NCBI RefSeq assembly: GCF_015751765.1
Contig: NZ_JADOTX010000001.1
Span: 2,294,001-2,358,000, forward strand
Direction of reading: 5' to 3'
Length of the DNA: 64,000 nt
Origin: Micromonospora ureilytica
GTDB taxonomy: Bacteria > Actinomycetota > Actinomycetes > Mycobacteriales > Micromonosporaceae
Positions 1 to 9,665 of this stretch are shown piece after piece (position 1 is the stretch's first letter; each line of letters starts with the position of its first letter). The translations under genes were made by a program, and so were the position numbers. The notes under the pieces are model-generated. The model was not told the DNA's origin. It made no database searches and saw only the letters and a program-made list of their open reading frames with translations.

Positions 1-3000
1 TCCCAGCCGCGCTTGCCGTTCATGTAGCCGGTGACCGCCGAGCCGACCGCGCCGGCGAGCGCCCCGCAGGCCACCGCCCCGACACCGGTCCAGCCGATGG
101 CCGCCCCGCAGCCCAGGCCGACGACCGCACCGACGGCGAACCCGGCGATCTCAGCGGCGTGGTCCTCGACGAACTGGGTCGCCTTGTCCCACATCTTCTC
201 GGTGCCCTCGACGAGCGGCGCCAACTTCTGTGCGGCTGCCAGCCAGAGGTTCTGTTTGAACTTCTGTGGGTCCTGGATGGCCATTGTGGTGACCGCGACG
301 ACGCTCGCCGCCATCTTGAAGCCGGTGGAGACCACCTTGCCGAGCGTGATGAGCGGCTTGGTCAGGGCCTGGATCACCGGCAGCTTGGTGAACTTGACAG
401 CTTGTTTGATGGCCGACTTCGCGGCGGCTGTCACCGCGACCTTTGCCTGGTAGATGCGTTGCGCGACCATCTTGGCCTGTTGTTTGGCCCAGTCGGCGGC
501 GCGGGCGACCTGGTTGAGTCCGGACTGGATCTTGTTGCCGACGTACTTGGCGGCGCTCACCGCCTTTTCGGCGATCCACTTCGCGCTGTTGGAGATCGCT
601 CGGCCGACCGCCTTGATGCCGGACCACGCGTAGTGAGCGACAGTTGACACGAAGTTCCTGGCGTAGCTGTACGCCGTGTACGCGCCACTGACGACGTTGG
701 AGACGGTGTTGCTCACCGCGCTCGCGGCACGCTTCATCCAGCGTGGCCAGTGGCCGTCCGGGTCGTCGAAGTCCAGTGGGGCGCCAGCACCGTAGGTGTA
801 GCGGTTGGCCAGGATCGAGTCGCCGGAGGTGTAGTTGACGCTGTCCCGCGAGGTGAACGTGCCGGTGCCGGGCTGGTACCAGCGGGCACCCATGTCGACC
901 TGCCCGGTGTCCGGGTCGGTCCAGTCCCCCTGGAAGCCCAGTCGGCCCGTGCTGCCGGTGCTTGTCACCTTCTTGCCGAACGGGTCGTACGCGGTGGAGT
1001 CGTTCAGCGTGGACAGTTGGGTGTCGGCCGGGTTGATGGCCGCCACCACGTCACCGTGGGCGTCGGTCAGCGACAGCCGCTTGTTGGCGGCCTGGGCGGT
1101 GGCGAGCAGCTCGTCGTTCGGGCCCCGGCCGTAGTACTCGTACCCGTCGTGCACGACCTCGTCGCCCAGACCCGCGTAGACGAAGGAGTTGCCGGTGCGA
1201 GACGCGACCCGGTCCAGGCCGTCGTAGGTGTAGGTCTGGTCCTGCGCCCCGGTGAGCCGGTCGAAGGCGTCGAACGAGAACTGCTCGGCCAACCCGGAGC
1301 TGGTGCGGGTCCGCAGGGTGCCCCGCGCGGTGTACGCGTAGGTGTAGTCGCCGTCGGAGAGCAACCGGTTGCGCTCGTCGAAGGTCGCGGACTTGGATCC
1401 GGCCCGTACCCGGTTTCCGCTGGCGTCCCAGGCGTACGTGACGGTCCCGGCCGGGCTGGTCCAGGAGATCAGCCGGCCGGCCTTGTCATAGTCGTAGGTG
1501 TTGTTGCCGGCACCGGCGGTGCCTGTGGTGTTCTTGCTGCTGAGGTGGCCGTTCAGGTCGAAGCCGTAGGTGACCGAGGCCACCGTCTGGCCACCTGCGT
1601 TGCGCAGCACGTCGCTGGCGACCCGCCCGTAGTCGTCGTACCCGAAGGTGCGGACGCGGCCGGCGCCGTAGTCGACGGTCTTGACGTCACCGGCGGCGTC
1701 GTAGCCAAGCTTCTGCTGCTGGCCGGTGATGCTGTCGGTGAGCGTGTCGAGGCGACCCTTGACGTAGCCGAAGCTGGCGGTGCCGGTCAGATCGGTGCGG
1801 CTGGTCACCCGGCCGTCGTCGTTGTAGTCGAAGCTCGCCGTGCCGGAGGGGCCGGCGGTGGACAGCAGCCCACCCCTGTCGTTCCAGCTGTACGTGTTGC
1901 TGCCACCGGGGGCATTGACGCTCTTCAGCCGGCCGTCTTGGTCGTAGTCCAGGGTCCGGGTCGCGGTCGGGGTGTCACCCCCGGAACCGGTCTCCACTGT
2001 CAGTCGGCCGGCCGCGTCGTAGGTCCGCGTGCGGCTCACCCCACCCGGGGCGCTGAGCCGCACCGCGTTGCCGTCGGCGTCGTAGGCGACGGTCCAGGTG
2101 CGGTCCGCGGAGGTCGGGTGGCTCGCCGTGGACGGCTCGATCGCCGACTCCGGCAGACCCAGAGTGTTGTACGTGTAGATGGTGGAGTTGTTGCGGCCGT
2201 CGGTGTAGCGGGTTCGGTTGCCGGCGGCGTCGTACCCGAACGTGGTGGTGATCGGGTCGGCGTCGGTCGGCTCGATCTGCTTGACGAGCTGGTCCGCCGC
2301 GTCGTACTCGTAGGTGGTGACGGTGTTGTAGGGGTCCTTCGACGAGGTCATGTTGCCGGCCACGTCGTAGCCGTAGCTCTGGGTGCGCAGGACCGTGCCG
2401 TCGGCCTTGAGGTTCATGGTGCTGACCCGGTTGCCGAACTGGTCGTACCCGCTCCGGGTGGTGCGGCCGAGGCCGTCGGAGACCCGGACCTGGCGGCCGG
2501 CGAAGTCGTACCCGAAGATCATGGCCTCGCCGGTCGGGGCGGTGCTGCGGGTGATGTCGCCGGCCCCGTTGAAGGTGTTGACAGTGGTTGCCCCGGTCGG
2601 GGACGACGACGAGGTCAGGTTGCCCGCGTCGTCGTAGGCGAGCTTGCTGACCAGGTTGCGGGTGCTCGGCCGGCGCTCGACGACGGTCTGGGTGACCTGC
2701 CGGTCGAGGTCGTCGTAGGTCGACTCGATACGGGCGCCGGTCGGCCCGGTGACCGAGAGGACCTCGCCGGTGCGGGTGTAGGTGTAGCGGGTGAGCGCCC
2801 GGTCGTCGTTGGTCTTCGACGGTTCGTCCCGGACGGTCAGACGGTTGAGCTGGTCGTACGTGTAGCTGGTGACGCCCGCCGGGTCGGTTTCCTCCAGCAC
2901 GTTGCCCAGGGCGTCGTAGCGGCGCTTGTGCTCCGGGGTGACCGTCTGGGACACCCCGGGCGCCTGGTACGTCGGCGCGAGGCTGCGCACCACCCGGCCG

Positions 3001-6000
3001 AGCTTGTCGTACTCGGAGGTGGAGACCCGCCCGAGCGGGTCCTTGACCGCGACCTGCTCATTGAAAGTGTTGTAGCCCACCGAGCTGCTCGGGTTGGTGG
3101 AGACGGCCGTGTTGCCGTCGCTCTCGGCCAAAACGGTCGGGCCGCTCTGCCCGATCTGACGGCCAAGTTCGTCGTAGCGGAAGGTGCTTGTGTACTTCGC
3201 CTTGTCGGCGCCGCTCACATTGCCACGCGGGTCGGTGACCGAGGTGCGCAACCCGCGCTGGTCGTACGTGTAGCTGGTCACCCTGCTCTCACTGCCGGCG
3301 GTGACCTTCTCGGTCTTCACGTTGCCGGCGTCGTCGTAGGTGTAGTCGACGACCTCGGAGGTGGCCAGCACATCCCAGTTCAGGTTCGACGGGTTGCCGG
3401 TCCGGACAGTCTGGGTGACGTTGCCGTTGTAGTCGTAGGTGAAGGTGTTGGTGCGCCGTACCCCGCTGGGGTCGATCACGGAGCTCTTCACCTTGCCGGT
3501 CTTGTCCGGCGTGTGGTCGGTGATCTGGGTGCCGTTGGCGCCAACCTTGCGGGTCACGTTGCCGGCGCCGTCGTAGGTGTTCTCCTCCACGACGTAGTCC
3601 CGTTTGGAGCCGTCGGGGTTACGGAAATCCTTGAGGGTGATCTTTTCCAGCAGGTCGTCGCGGTAGTACTTGTACTCCAGTCGCCGGCCCATGGCGTCGG
3701 TGTCGCTGGCGAGCCGCCCGGCGAAGTCGTACGAGTAGGAGTGCAGGATCAGGTAGTCGCCGGTGCCCGTGCCGGGGGTGCCGGCCGGGTCGCTGCGCCA
3801 GTCCCGCAGCCGCACCTCGGCCACCTTGTTCTGGGCGGTGTACGCCCAGTCGTAGCGGTTGCCGTTGGCGTCGGTCATGGTCGTCTTGTTGCCGAACCGG
3901 TCATAGCCGTAGCTGGTCTCGTTGCCCTCCGGGTCGACTACCCGGACCGGTCGGCCCTCGTCGTCGTACTCGGTGCTGGTGACCCGCTCGGGGTCACCGC
4001 CGAGCAGGTCGGAGACGGTGACCTTGGTGGGGTTGCCGTCGGCGTCGTACTCGTTGACCGTCCGGCTCTGGTGCTGCTTGCCGGCGACGGCGTCAGCGGT
4101 GACCGGGCCGGTGACGGTGGCGACCCGCGAGTGCGCGTCGTAGGTGATCGTGGTGGTGACACCCGCGGGATAGGTGTCGGAGATGACCTTCTCGGTGATC
4201 CGCCGGCCGAGCGCGTCGTAGGTGTACTCGGTCACCAGCCCGGACGGCTCGGTCACCTTGTGCAGGTCACCGTTGGCGTAGTACGCGTAGGCGGTGGGCT
4301 TGGTCTGCGCGTTGGTGATGCTCCTGGCCAGCAACCCGGGCGGGATGATGCCGTTGACGCCGACTTCGCCGCCGGAGGTGTAGGCGTGGGTGACCGCGCT
4401 GCCGTCGGGGTTGGTCTGGGTGAGGAGCTGTCCGGTCGGGTGGTACGTGAAGGCGGTCCGGTAGTTGTTGTCGGTCGGTCCGGTCGAGCGGCCGTCGCGC
4501 TGCTCGACGGCCAGGTCGACCCGGGGGTCGAACGGGTCGGTGACGGTTGTCGAGTAGGTGTAGTAGTTCGTGAAGCACTGTGTGGGCGTACGGCAGCTCT
4601 TGCGGGTGGCGAGACGCCCCCGGCTGTCGTAGGTCATCTCGACCGTGTCGCCGTTCTCGTTGGTGACCTTGCTCTGCTGGCCGTCCTCGTTGTAGGAGAA
4701 CGAGCGGATGGCCATGCCGTCCAACGGGTGGCGCACGAAGATCGGCCCACCGGCGTCGCCAGGAATCACCGTGCAGAAGGCGGGATCGTTCGGGTCGGGC
4801 TGGGTGCAGACCTCGGTCGGTGGTGGGCTCGGGGTCGGGCTGGTCTGCCCGGGGCGGTCCTCCTCCCGGGTCTCCAGTCCGAGCGGGGTGCCGGAGCGCA
4901 GCAGACGACCGGCAAGCGCGTCGTACTCGTACAGGTAGGGGCGGTTGGCCGGGTCGAGGACCTGGACGCTGCGCCGCAGATCCGTGTCGCCGCCGTAGAC
5001 GGTGGGCTGGCCCACCTTCCAGGTGCCGCCGTTGTCGTCGGTGTACTCCTTGACTCGGTCGGTGGCCGTGTCGTACTCGACCTCGGTGGCGACCCGGCCG
5101 CTGGGCAGGGTGACGCGGGTCAGCTGTTGAGCGGCCGGCTTCGCGTACCGGAAGTGCGCCTTGGCCGTGTCCGGCCCGATCGGGTGGGAGTAGACGGCAA
5201 CCTCGTCGATCGTGCCGGCGAAGTAACGCTGGGCTGTGCTGCCCCAGCCCGACCACGACCCGGGCGTGGTCGCCGAGGCGAGACCGACCTGGTTGAAGGT
5301 CAGCAGCGAGTGCTCGATCGGCTGCCCGGTCTGCCCGGCCGGGTTGGGGACCTTCTCACCGTCGAGGTACATGGTCTGGGTGTTGGCCATCGCGGACAGC
5401 ACGACGTGGTGCCACTTGTTGTCGTTGACGGTGCTGGCCGAGGTGATCGGTGCGATCGTGCCGTTGGCGAACTGGCCGCGCAGCTTGCCGTCGGTGCCGG
5501 TGTAGAGCAGGGGCGCGCCGCTGGTGGCGGCGGTGCCGACGGCCTTGTCCTGGTAGCCGATGAGCGGGCCACCGGTCTGGGTCAGGCCGATCTTGAACCA
5601 CAGCTCGACGGAGACGTCGCGGCTCTTCTTCACCAGCCCCTTGGGCAGTTCCAGATACGCCGAGGTGCCGTTGAAAGCAGCGGCGGTGCCGGTGGTGCCC
5701 TCCACCACACCGGGCTGGCCCAGCGTGACGTTGTTGCGGTACGTGCCGGCGTCCTTGCCCAGGTTGATCGCCACGTCGCTGGCCGCGCCGGTGCCCTCGG
5801 CCTCGCCGAGGCGGTAGTACGAGTCGGGCTTGGCGTCGAGCACGGCGGTGCGGTAGTGCGATCCGGCCGCGTAGGCGTAGTTGGTGCAGGCCGACTCCGG
5901 GCCGCAGACAGTGGTCAGCAGGTCACCGTTGTAGGTGTAGTTCCAGGTCAGTCTCGCGCCGTTGACCTGGTCGGTGCTCACCGTGGCGATGTGGTTGCCG

Positions 6001-8891
6001 TTCCAGGTGAAGATCAGCGACCGGCCGGCCGTGTTGCTCTGGCTGTTGGAGACCTGAGCCCGAGCGAGTTTGCCGGTCATCGGGTCGAGGGTCAGATTCA
6101 CTGAGCGGCCGGATTTGTCGCTGATCTTCTGGAGCTTGTAGAGCAGCGAGAACTGGTACGTGCTGCCGGAGCGGTCGACCAGCTTCCAGTTGCTGCTGTC
6201 GACGGTGAGCTTCGCGACCCGGCCCGGCGGCGGCGCGTACGTGCCGTCCGGGTTCTTGCCGAACCGCACCTCCTGGCCGTCCGGGTAGCGGACCACCACG
6301 TTGCCGGTGCCGTCGTTGTCGGGGACCAGCGTCATATCGTACCGGCTCGACCAGCCGGCGCCGAAGACGCCGGACGTGCGGGGGTCGAGGCTGTTGTAGG
6401 TGCGGACCAGGTTCAGCTCCGGCCCGACGGTGACCACAGTGGCGTCCACCGCGGAGGTGGCGAAGTTGCCGGTCTGAGCGTCGAACTCGCGGCCCTGCTC
6501 GGCGTTGGGTGAGGTGGCGATCCGGGACAGCAGGTCCGGTTGTGGCACCGACGCGAGCATCGTCGAGTACGGCGAGATGACCTCGTTGGCGCTGTCCTTG
6601 ACGAAGGACCGCCACAGGTAGCTCTTGCCCCAGACCATTCGGCCGGCGGGCACCACCCAGGACTGCTTGGCCTGGTAGCCGGAGTTGGTGCAGTTGGTCG
6701 CCGCACCGGCGTCGGTGCGGTCGCAGATCTCGAACTTGAACGACAGGGAGGCGCCGGGCGCGGCGTCGGTGTCCACGGCCCGGGCCCAGAGCAACGGGGT
6801 GAGCGTGGGCGCCTGGTAGCCGTTCTCCGGGTAGAGCTCCTGCACGACCGGCGGCACGTCGAACACCTGGAGCACGATCCGCCCGGGTGGCACCTGGTGG
6901 TCGGTGAAGACCGCCCCACCCGTACGCACCATCGTGAAGTCGAGGAAGTAGTTGCCGGGCTCCAACCGCTTGACTGTCGCGTCGAGGGTGACCTTCGCGC
7001 CACGGGCCAGCGTGGTGGGCAGGTTTGCCGCCCGCTGCTGGGTCACCGCGGCGCCGGTCTGCGCGTTGTAGACCCGGTAGGCGAGGTAGTAGTTGGCCGG
7101 CGTCCAGGCCTCGGCACCGAGGTTGGTGACTGTCACCTTCACCTTGCCGTCCTGGTTGCGCAGGACGGCCGGCTCCGGCGTGGGCTTCGGGATCGCATAC
7201 CCGGCGTTGTACGGGCTGTGGGTGACGTAGAGCGCCGGGGGGTTGGCCGTGTCGGTACCGGCGAACTTCTTCCACGCCAAGGTGTCGGTGGTCGACGCGC
7301 GCAGCGAAAGGCCGTTGTTGGCCTGCTGGCCGTTGGCCCAACGCTGCACGAGGTTACGACCGGCGACGCCGAGGTCGAACATCTCGCCGGCCGCCGGGCA
7401 CGCGGACTGGGACTGGCCGAGAGCGACGTACCCGTGGGCGAAGGAGCGGCTGACCAGCGAGCCACCCACCGACGGACCCGGGTACGAGTAGCCGGTGCCG
7501 GCCGACCACGACCCGGTGACCGGGTGGACGGTGACCGCTCGTGCCTTGCAGGAGCCGGCGTCGAAGTTGACCGCAGAGAGCGCCGCGCCGTGGATGGTGT
7601 GGTTCTGGAGTCGGCTGACCAGGTCACCGAACTTGAGGTAGGCCGCCGCGTTGTCATTGGCGGAGCGACCGACGAGCAACTCGTCCTTACCCACGACGGA
7701 GCGGTCACCGTGCACGTACATGCTGCTGTCGGCCTTGACCGCGTCCACCGGCGGGCCGACCGTCGGGTCGACCTCCACCGGGTACCGCCGGGCCGGGTCG
7801 GCCAGCCACGCCCGGTCGGGGGTGACCTTCAGCGCCGTCTGCCCACCCGTGGTGACCAGCTCGTACGCGACCTTGGTGGAGGTGGCGGGGCCGGCCGTGC
7901 CCGATCCGGCGTCCACCATGTATCCCGGCGGGATCACCCCCCGTGCGTGTCCGTCCCGGTCGCTGAGGACAACCTGACCGTCGACCAGCTTCGCGGTGAG
8001 GTTGCGCAGACTCAGCGGGAACACGTACGACGCGGGTGCCTTGGCCGAGTGCAGGACCAGGGTTTCCTTCACACCACCGGCCCGGGGCTCCAGACGCAGG
8101 TCGACGTCGGGGCGTACGCCGGAGTAGGTGACGGCGTTCCCGTCCACCCGGCCCGGTGCGTTGGTGGCCTCGGCCAGACCGTAGCCGAACTCGGTGTCAC
8201 CGTCGAAACTCAGCCGGACCAACTGGCTCGCGGCGGCGTGACCGGCGAGGCGCAGACCTACCGAGTCGGCGGTGGTCCCCCACCCGTCTGCGGCCGGCAC
8301 CAGGGCGTGGTCGATGGGTGCCCAGGTGCCGTCCGGCTTGCGGTAGTTGATCGGGGCGGAGGAGAACTCGGTGGTCTGGGTGCCGTCGGCGTTGTCGAAG
8401 ACGCGCTGGTCGACACCGCGCTCGGCCGGTCGTTCCCGGCTGGTGCGCTTGTCGAAGCCCTTGGTGTCGTCGACGGGTGCGGTGGCGACCGACGCCTTGT
8501 TGCGTCCGGGGGCGGGCTTGTCGGCGAGCTTGTGCGGCGGGTACTGCGCGCGCTGCGACTTCGGGAGGTCGCGGTTGGGTCGTCCGGACGTGACGTGGGC
8601 CTTGCCCGCCGCCGAGCCCCATGCCTGGGTCGGCTTCTTGCCGCCGCCGTGGCCGGTGGAGGTGGCACCGTCGCGGTCCCGGGCACCGCCCGTCGGCAGC
8701 GCGGTTACCCCACTGCCGCCCAGGTTCAGCATCAGCACACCGGCCAGGGCGGCCGCCAGGACCGACCGGGTGGCGCCGGACCCGAACACCGAGCGTTGCC
8801 GGGGTAGCCGACCACGCAGATCGGTCAGCCGACCACGCAGATCGGTCAGCCGACCGCGCGGGTCGGGCAGACGGCGGATGCTGAAGGACAT
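1..8891 (-). CDS. Giant exported RHS/YD-repeat protein, 3' end cut by window edge
   Basis: One reading frame stays open from the ATG at 8891 to the left edge, giving about 2,963 residues with the C-terminus missing. The order is: basic N-terminus with a 7-residue repeat; hydrophobic export segment about 39-64; a beta-rich region; an RHS-associated N-terminal module about 800-850; a LamG/concanavalin-like domain about 1015-1160; then dozens of YD repeats (for example YDAAGR and YDQFGN) to about 2640. The RHS core signature (DPDTGQVDMGARWYQPGTG, then FTSRD) lies about 2655-2685. After it comes an alanine-rich helical pretoxin region and a glycine-zipper hydrophobic stretch that runs off the edge. 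In this family the YD shell encloses a variable C-terminal toxin, so toxin and immunity genes are expected just left of the window; that is inference. No frameshift was seen. A role as a polymorphic contact toxin is the usual guess for the family. Confidence 0.93.
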   Translation of the reverse strand, partial: MSFSIRRLPDPRGRLTDLRGRLTDLRGRLPRQRSVFGSGATRSVLAAALAGVLMLNLGGSGVTALPTGGARDRDGATSTGHGGGKKPTQAWGSAAGKAHVTSGRPNRDLPKSQRAQYPPHKLADKPAPGRNKASVATAPVDDTKGFDKRTSRERPAERGVDQRVFDNADGTQTTEFSSAPINYRKPDGTWAPIDHALVPAADGWGTTADSVGLRLAGHAAASQLVRLSFDGDTEFGYGLAEATNAPGRVDGNAVTYSGVRPDVDLRLEPRAGGVKETLVLHSAKAPASYVFPLSLRNLTAKLVDGQVVLSDRDGHARGVIPPGYMVDAGSGTAGPATSTKVAYELVTTGGQTALKVTPDRAWLADPARRYPVEVDPTVGPPVDAVKADSSMYVHGDRSVVGKDELLVGRSANDNAAAYLKFGDLVSRLQNHTIHGAALSAVNFDAGSCKARAVTVHPVTGSWSAGTGYSYPGPSVGGSLVSRSFAHGYVALGQSQSACPAAGEMFDLGVAGRNLVQRWANGQQANNGLSLRASTTDTLAWKKFAGTDTANPPALYVTHSPYNAGYAIPKPTPEPAVLRNQDGKVKVTVTNLGAEAWTPANYYLAYRVYNAQTGAAVTQQRAANLPTTLARGAKVTLDATVKRLEPGNYFLDFTMVRTGGAVFTDHQVPPGRIVLQVFDVPPVVQELYPENGYQAPTLTPLLWARAVDTDAAPGASLSFKFEICDRTDAGAATNCTNSGYQAKQSWVVPAGRMVWGKSYLWRSFVKDSANEVISPYSTMLASVPQPDLLSRIATSPNAEQGREFDAQTGNFATSAVDATVVTVGPELNLVRTYNSLDPRTSGVFGAGWSSRYDMTLVPDNDGTGNVVVRYPDGQEVRFGKNPDGTYAPPPGRVAKLTVDSSNWKLVDRSGSTYQFSLLYKLQKISDKSGRSVNLTLDPMTGKLARAQVSNSQSNTAGRSLIFTWNGNHIATVSTDQVNGARLTWNYTYNGDLLTTVCGPESACTNYAYAAGSHYRTAVLDAKPDSYYRLGEAEGTGAASDVAINLGKDAGTYRNNVTLGQPGVVEGTTGTAAAFNGTSAYLELPKGLVKKSRDVSVELWFKIGLTQTGGPLIGYQDKAVGTAATSGAPLLYTGTDGKLRGQFANGTIAPITSASTVNDNKWHHVVLSAMANTQTMYLDGEKVPNPAGQTGQPIEHSLLTFNQVGLASATTPGSWSGWGSTAQRYFAGTIDEVAVYSHPIGPDTAKAHFRYAKPAAQQLTRVTLPSGRVATEVEYDTATDRVKEYTDDNGGTWKVGQPTVYGGDTDLRRSVQVLDPANRPYLYEYDALAGRLLRSGTPLGLETREEDRPGQTSPTPSPPPTEVCTQPDPNDPAFCTVIPGDAGGPIFVRHPLDGMAIRSFSYNEDGQQSKVTNENGDTVEMTYDSRGRLATRKSCRTPTQCFTNYYTYSTTVTDPFDPRVDLAVEQRDGRSTGPTDNNYRTAFTYHPTGQLLTQTNPDGSAVTHAYTSGGEVGVNGIIPPGLLARSITNAQTKPTAYAYYANGDLHKVTEPSGLVTEYTYDALGRRITEKVISDTYPAGVTTTITYDAHSRVATVTGPVTADAVAGKQHQSRTVNEYDADGNPTKVTVSDLLGGDPERVTSTEYDDEGRPVRVVDPEGNETSYGYDRFGNKTTMTDANGNRYDWAYTAQNKVAEVRLRDWRSDPAGTPGTGTGDYLILHSYSYDFAGRLASDTDAMGRRLEYKYYRDDLLEKITLKDFRNPDGSKRDYVVEENTYDGAGNVTRKVGANGTQITDHTPDKTGKVKSSVIDPSGVRRTNTFTYDYNGNVTQTVRTGNPSNLNWDVLATSEVVDYTYDDAGNVKTEKVTAGSESRVTSYTYDQRGLRTSVTDPRGNVSGADKAKYTSTFRYDELGRQIGQSGPTVLAESDGNTAVSTNPSSSVGYNTFNEQVAVKDPLGRVSTSEYDKLGRVVRSLAPTYQAPGVSQTVTPEHKRRYDALGNVLEETDPAGVTSYTYDQLNRLTVRDEPSKTNDDRALTRYTYTRTGEVLSVTGPTGARIESTYDDLDRQVTQTVVERRPSTRNLVSKLAYDDAGNLTSSSSPTGATTVNTFNGAGDITRSTAPTGEAMIFGYDFAGRQVRVSDGLGRTTRSGYDQFGNRVSTMNLKADGTVLRTQSYGYDVAGNMTSSKDPYNTVTTYEYDAADQLVKQIEPTDADPITTTFGYDAAGNRTRYTDGRNNSTIYTYNTLGLPESAIEPSTASHPTSADRTWTVAYDADGNAVRLSAPGGVSRTRTYDAAGRLTVETGSGGDTPTATRTLDYDQDGRLKSVNAPGGSNTYSWNDRGGLLSTAGPSGTASFDYNDDGRVTSRTDLTGTASFGYVKGRLDTLTDSITGQQQKLGYDAAGDVKTVDYGAGRVRTFGYDDYGRVASDVLRNAGGQTVASVTYGFDLNGHLSSKNTTGTAGAGNNTYDYDKAGRLISWTSPAGTVTYAWDASGNRVRAGSKSATFDERNRLLSDGDYTYAYTARGTLRTRTSSGLAEQFSFDAFDRLTGAQDQTYTYDGLDRVASRTGNSFVYAGLGDEVVHDGYEYYGRGPNDELLATAQAANKRLSLTDAHGDVVAAINPADTQLSTLNDSTAYDPFGKKVTSTGSTGRLGFQGDWTDPDTGQVDMGARWYQPGTGTFTSRDSVNYTSGDSILANRYTYGAGAPLDFDDPDGHWPRWMKRAASAVSNTVSNVVSGAYTAYSYARNFVSTVAHYAWSGIKAVGRAISNSAKWIAEKAVSAAKYVGNKIQSGLNQVARAADWAKQQAKMVAQRIYQAKVAVTAAAKSAIKQAVKFTKLPVIQALTKPLITLGKVVSTGFKMAASVVAVTTMAIQDPQKFKQNLWLAAAQKLAPLVEGTEKMWDKATQFVEDHAAEIAGFAVGAVVGLGCGAAIGWTGVGAVACGALAGAVGSAVTGYMNGKRGW
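8806..8868 (-). repeat. 21-bp tandem repeat, three copies, inside the RHS N-terminus
   Basis: Units at 8806-8826 and 8827-8847 are identical; 8848-8868 is a diverged third copy. The unit is in frame with the RHS gene and encodes a heptad close to GRLTDLR, repeated in the basic tail before the export segment. A period of 21 bp lets the copy number change without a frameshift. Confidence 0.9.
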
Positions 8892-9665
8892 GGTCACCCC
8901 TGGATCGAGGACGGGTTGAGAGGCGGAGCGAGGCAAGCGAGGGCCGCGAGACCGGCGTCGGTCACGCGAAACCGTGTGTGATCACCGTTCCCTTCACGGG
9001 CACGGCAGTACTCGTCGACCCATCGGTCGACGAGAATTCAGGAGAAACGAAGACGAAAATCGGGTGGACGGAAGTCACGTCGGAACGGTTCGCCCAACAA
9101 ATCCGATCTCGCCTCGCCACGGCAGAACGCCGCCAGGTTCACGGTCACAGCTTCACACCCCCGTGTGCTGCTACTCGTCAATATGCCGCTGTAGGTTGCA
9201 GCACTGTCAATCGACTGTCAAGCGACGGCGGCGAAGGGCGTGCGGATCAGCGCTGCGACCTGGGAGGATTACTTTCCGTCAAGACACTGGGCGTTTGACG
9301 GCTTAGGTCCGTTTGCTACGCGCTCCGATCCGCGTCGACAATCCATCGTGGACACCGTCGGACTTCCCGATCCGCACCGAACCTCCGCCCGTCGACCGCC
9401 CTCGGCAGGCGATCCACGGCCGTAAATGACGGATCGCATCCATGGTGGATGAATGCACGCGGCGAACAAGGTAGGCAGTTTCGGACCGGCCGGGAATCGC
9501 GCCCTTCGTGATCTATAGCAGTCTATTTGTTTGTTGTTGATGGAGGATACGTTAACGGGACGATCCGCATCGGCTTGCCTGCTGCCCTACTCTGAAGGAG
9601 CCGCGGCGCCACTTCGGCAAGTCGAGGCCTTAGCGCCTGCATCCCGGGCGGATGGAAGCCACCGT
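8892..9665. other. Long gene-free region upstream of the RHS gene and the glycine-rich gene
   Basis: These 774 bases lie between the divergent RHS gene and the glycine-rich protein gene. Base composition is lower in GC than the neighbouring genes, notably around 9040-9200 and 9500-9550, as expected for promoters on both strands. Short open frames exist (for example 8978-9298 plus and 9269-9469 minus), but none has a convincing ribosome binding site or recognisable protein features. The one structured element seen is the perfect inverted repeat at 9011-9034. Confidence 0.6.
9011..9034. promoter_or_regulatory. Perfect 10-bp inverted repeat with 4-base spacer
   Basis: The arms 9011-9020 (CTCGTCGACC) and 9031-side 9025-9034 (GGTCGACGAG) are exact reverse complements around CATC. 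It sits about 120 bases upstream of the RHS start codon. No T-tract follows on either strand, so an operator is at least as likely as a terminator. The binding protein is unknown. Confidence 0.5.

Noticed and set aside
750..6104. Very long open frame on the plus strand opposite the RHS gene
   Set aside because: It is the antisense shadow of the GC-rich RHS frame: its sequence is low-complexity Val/Gly/Arg, without domain features, and the minus frame carries clear YD repeats.
6540..8807. Second long plus-strand frame opposite the RHS gene
   Set aside because: Same reason: no recognisable protein features and full overlap with the coding strand of the RHS gene.
8978..9298. Possible small gene of 106 codons in the RHS upstream region
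   Set aside because: It starts with GTG without a ribosome site, and its end turns into random composition. It cannot be supported without conservation data.
9269..9469. Small minus-strand frame in the same region
   Set aside because: Composition is not protein-like and no ribosome site is seen.
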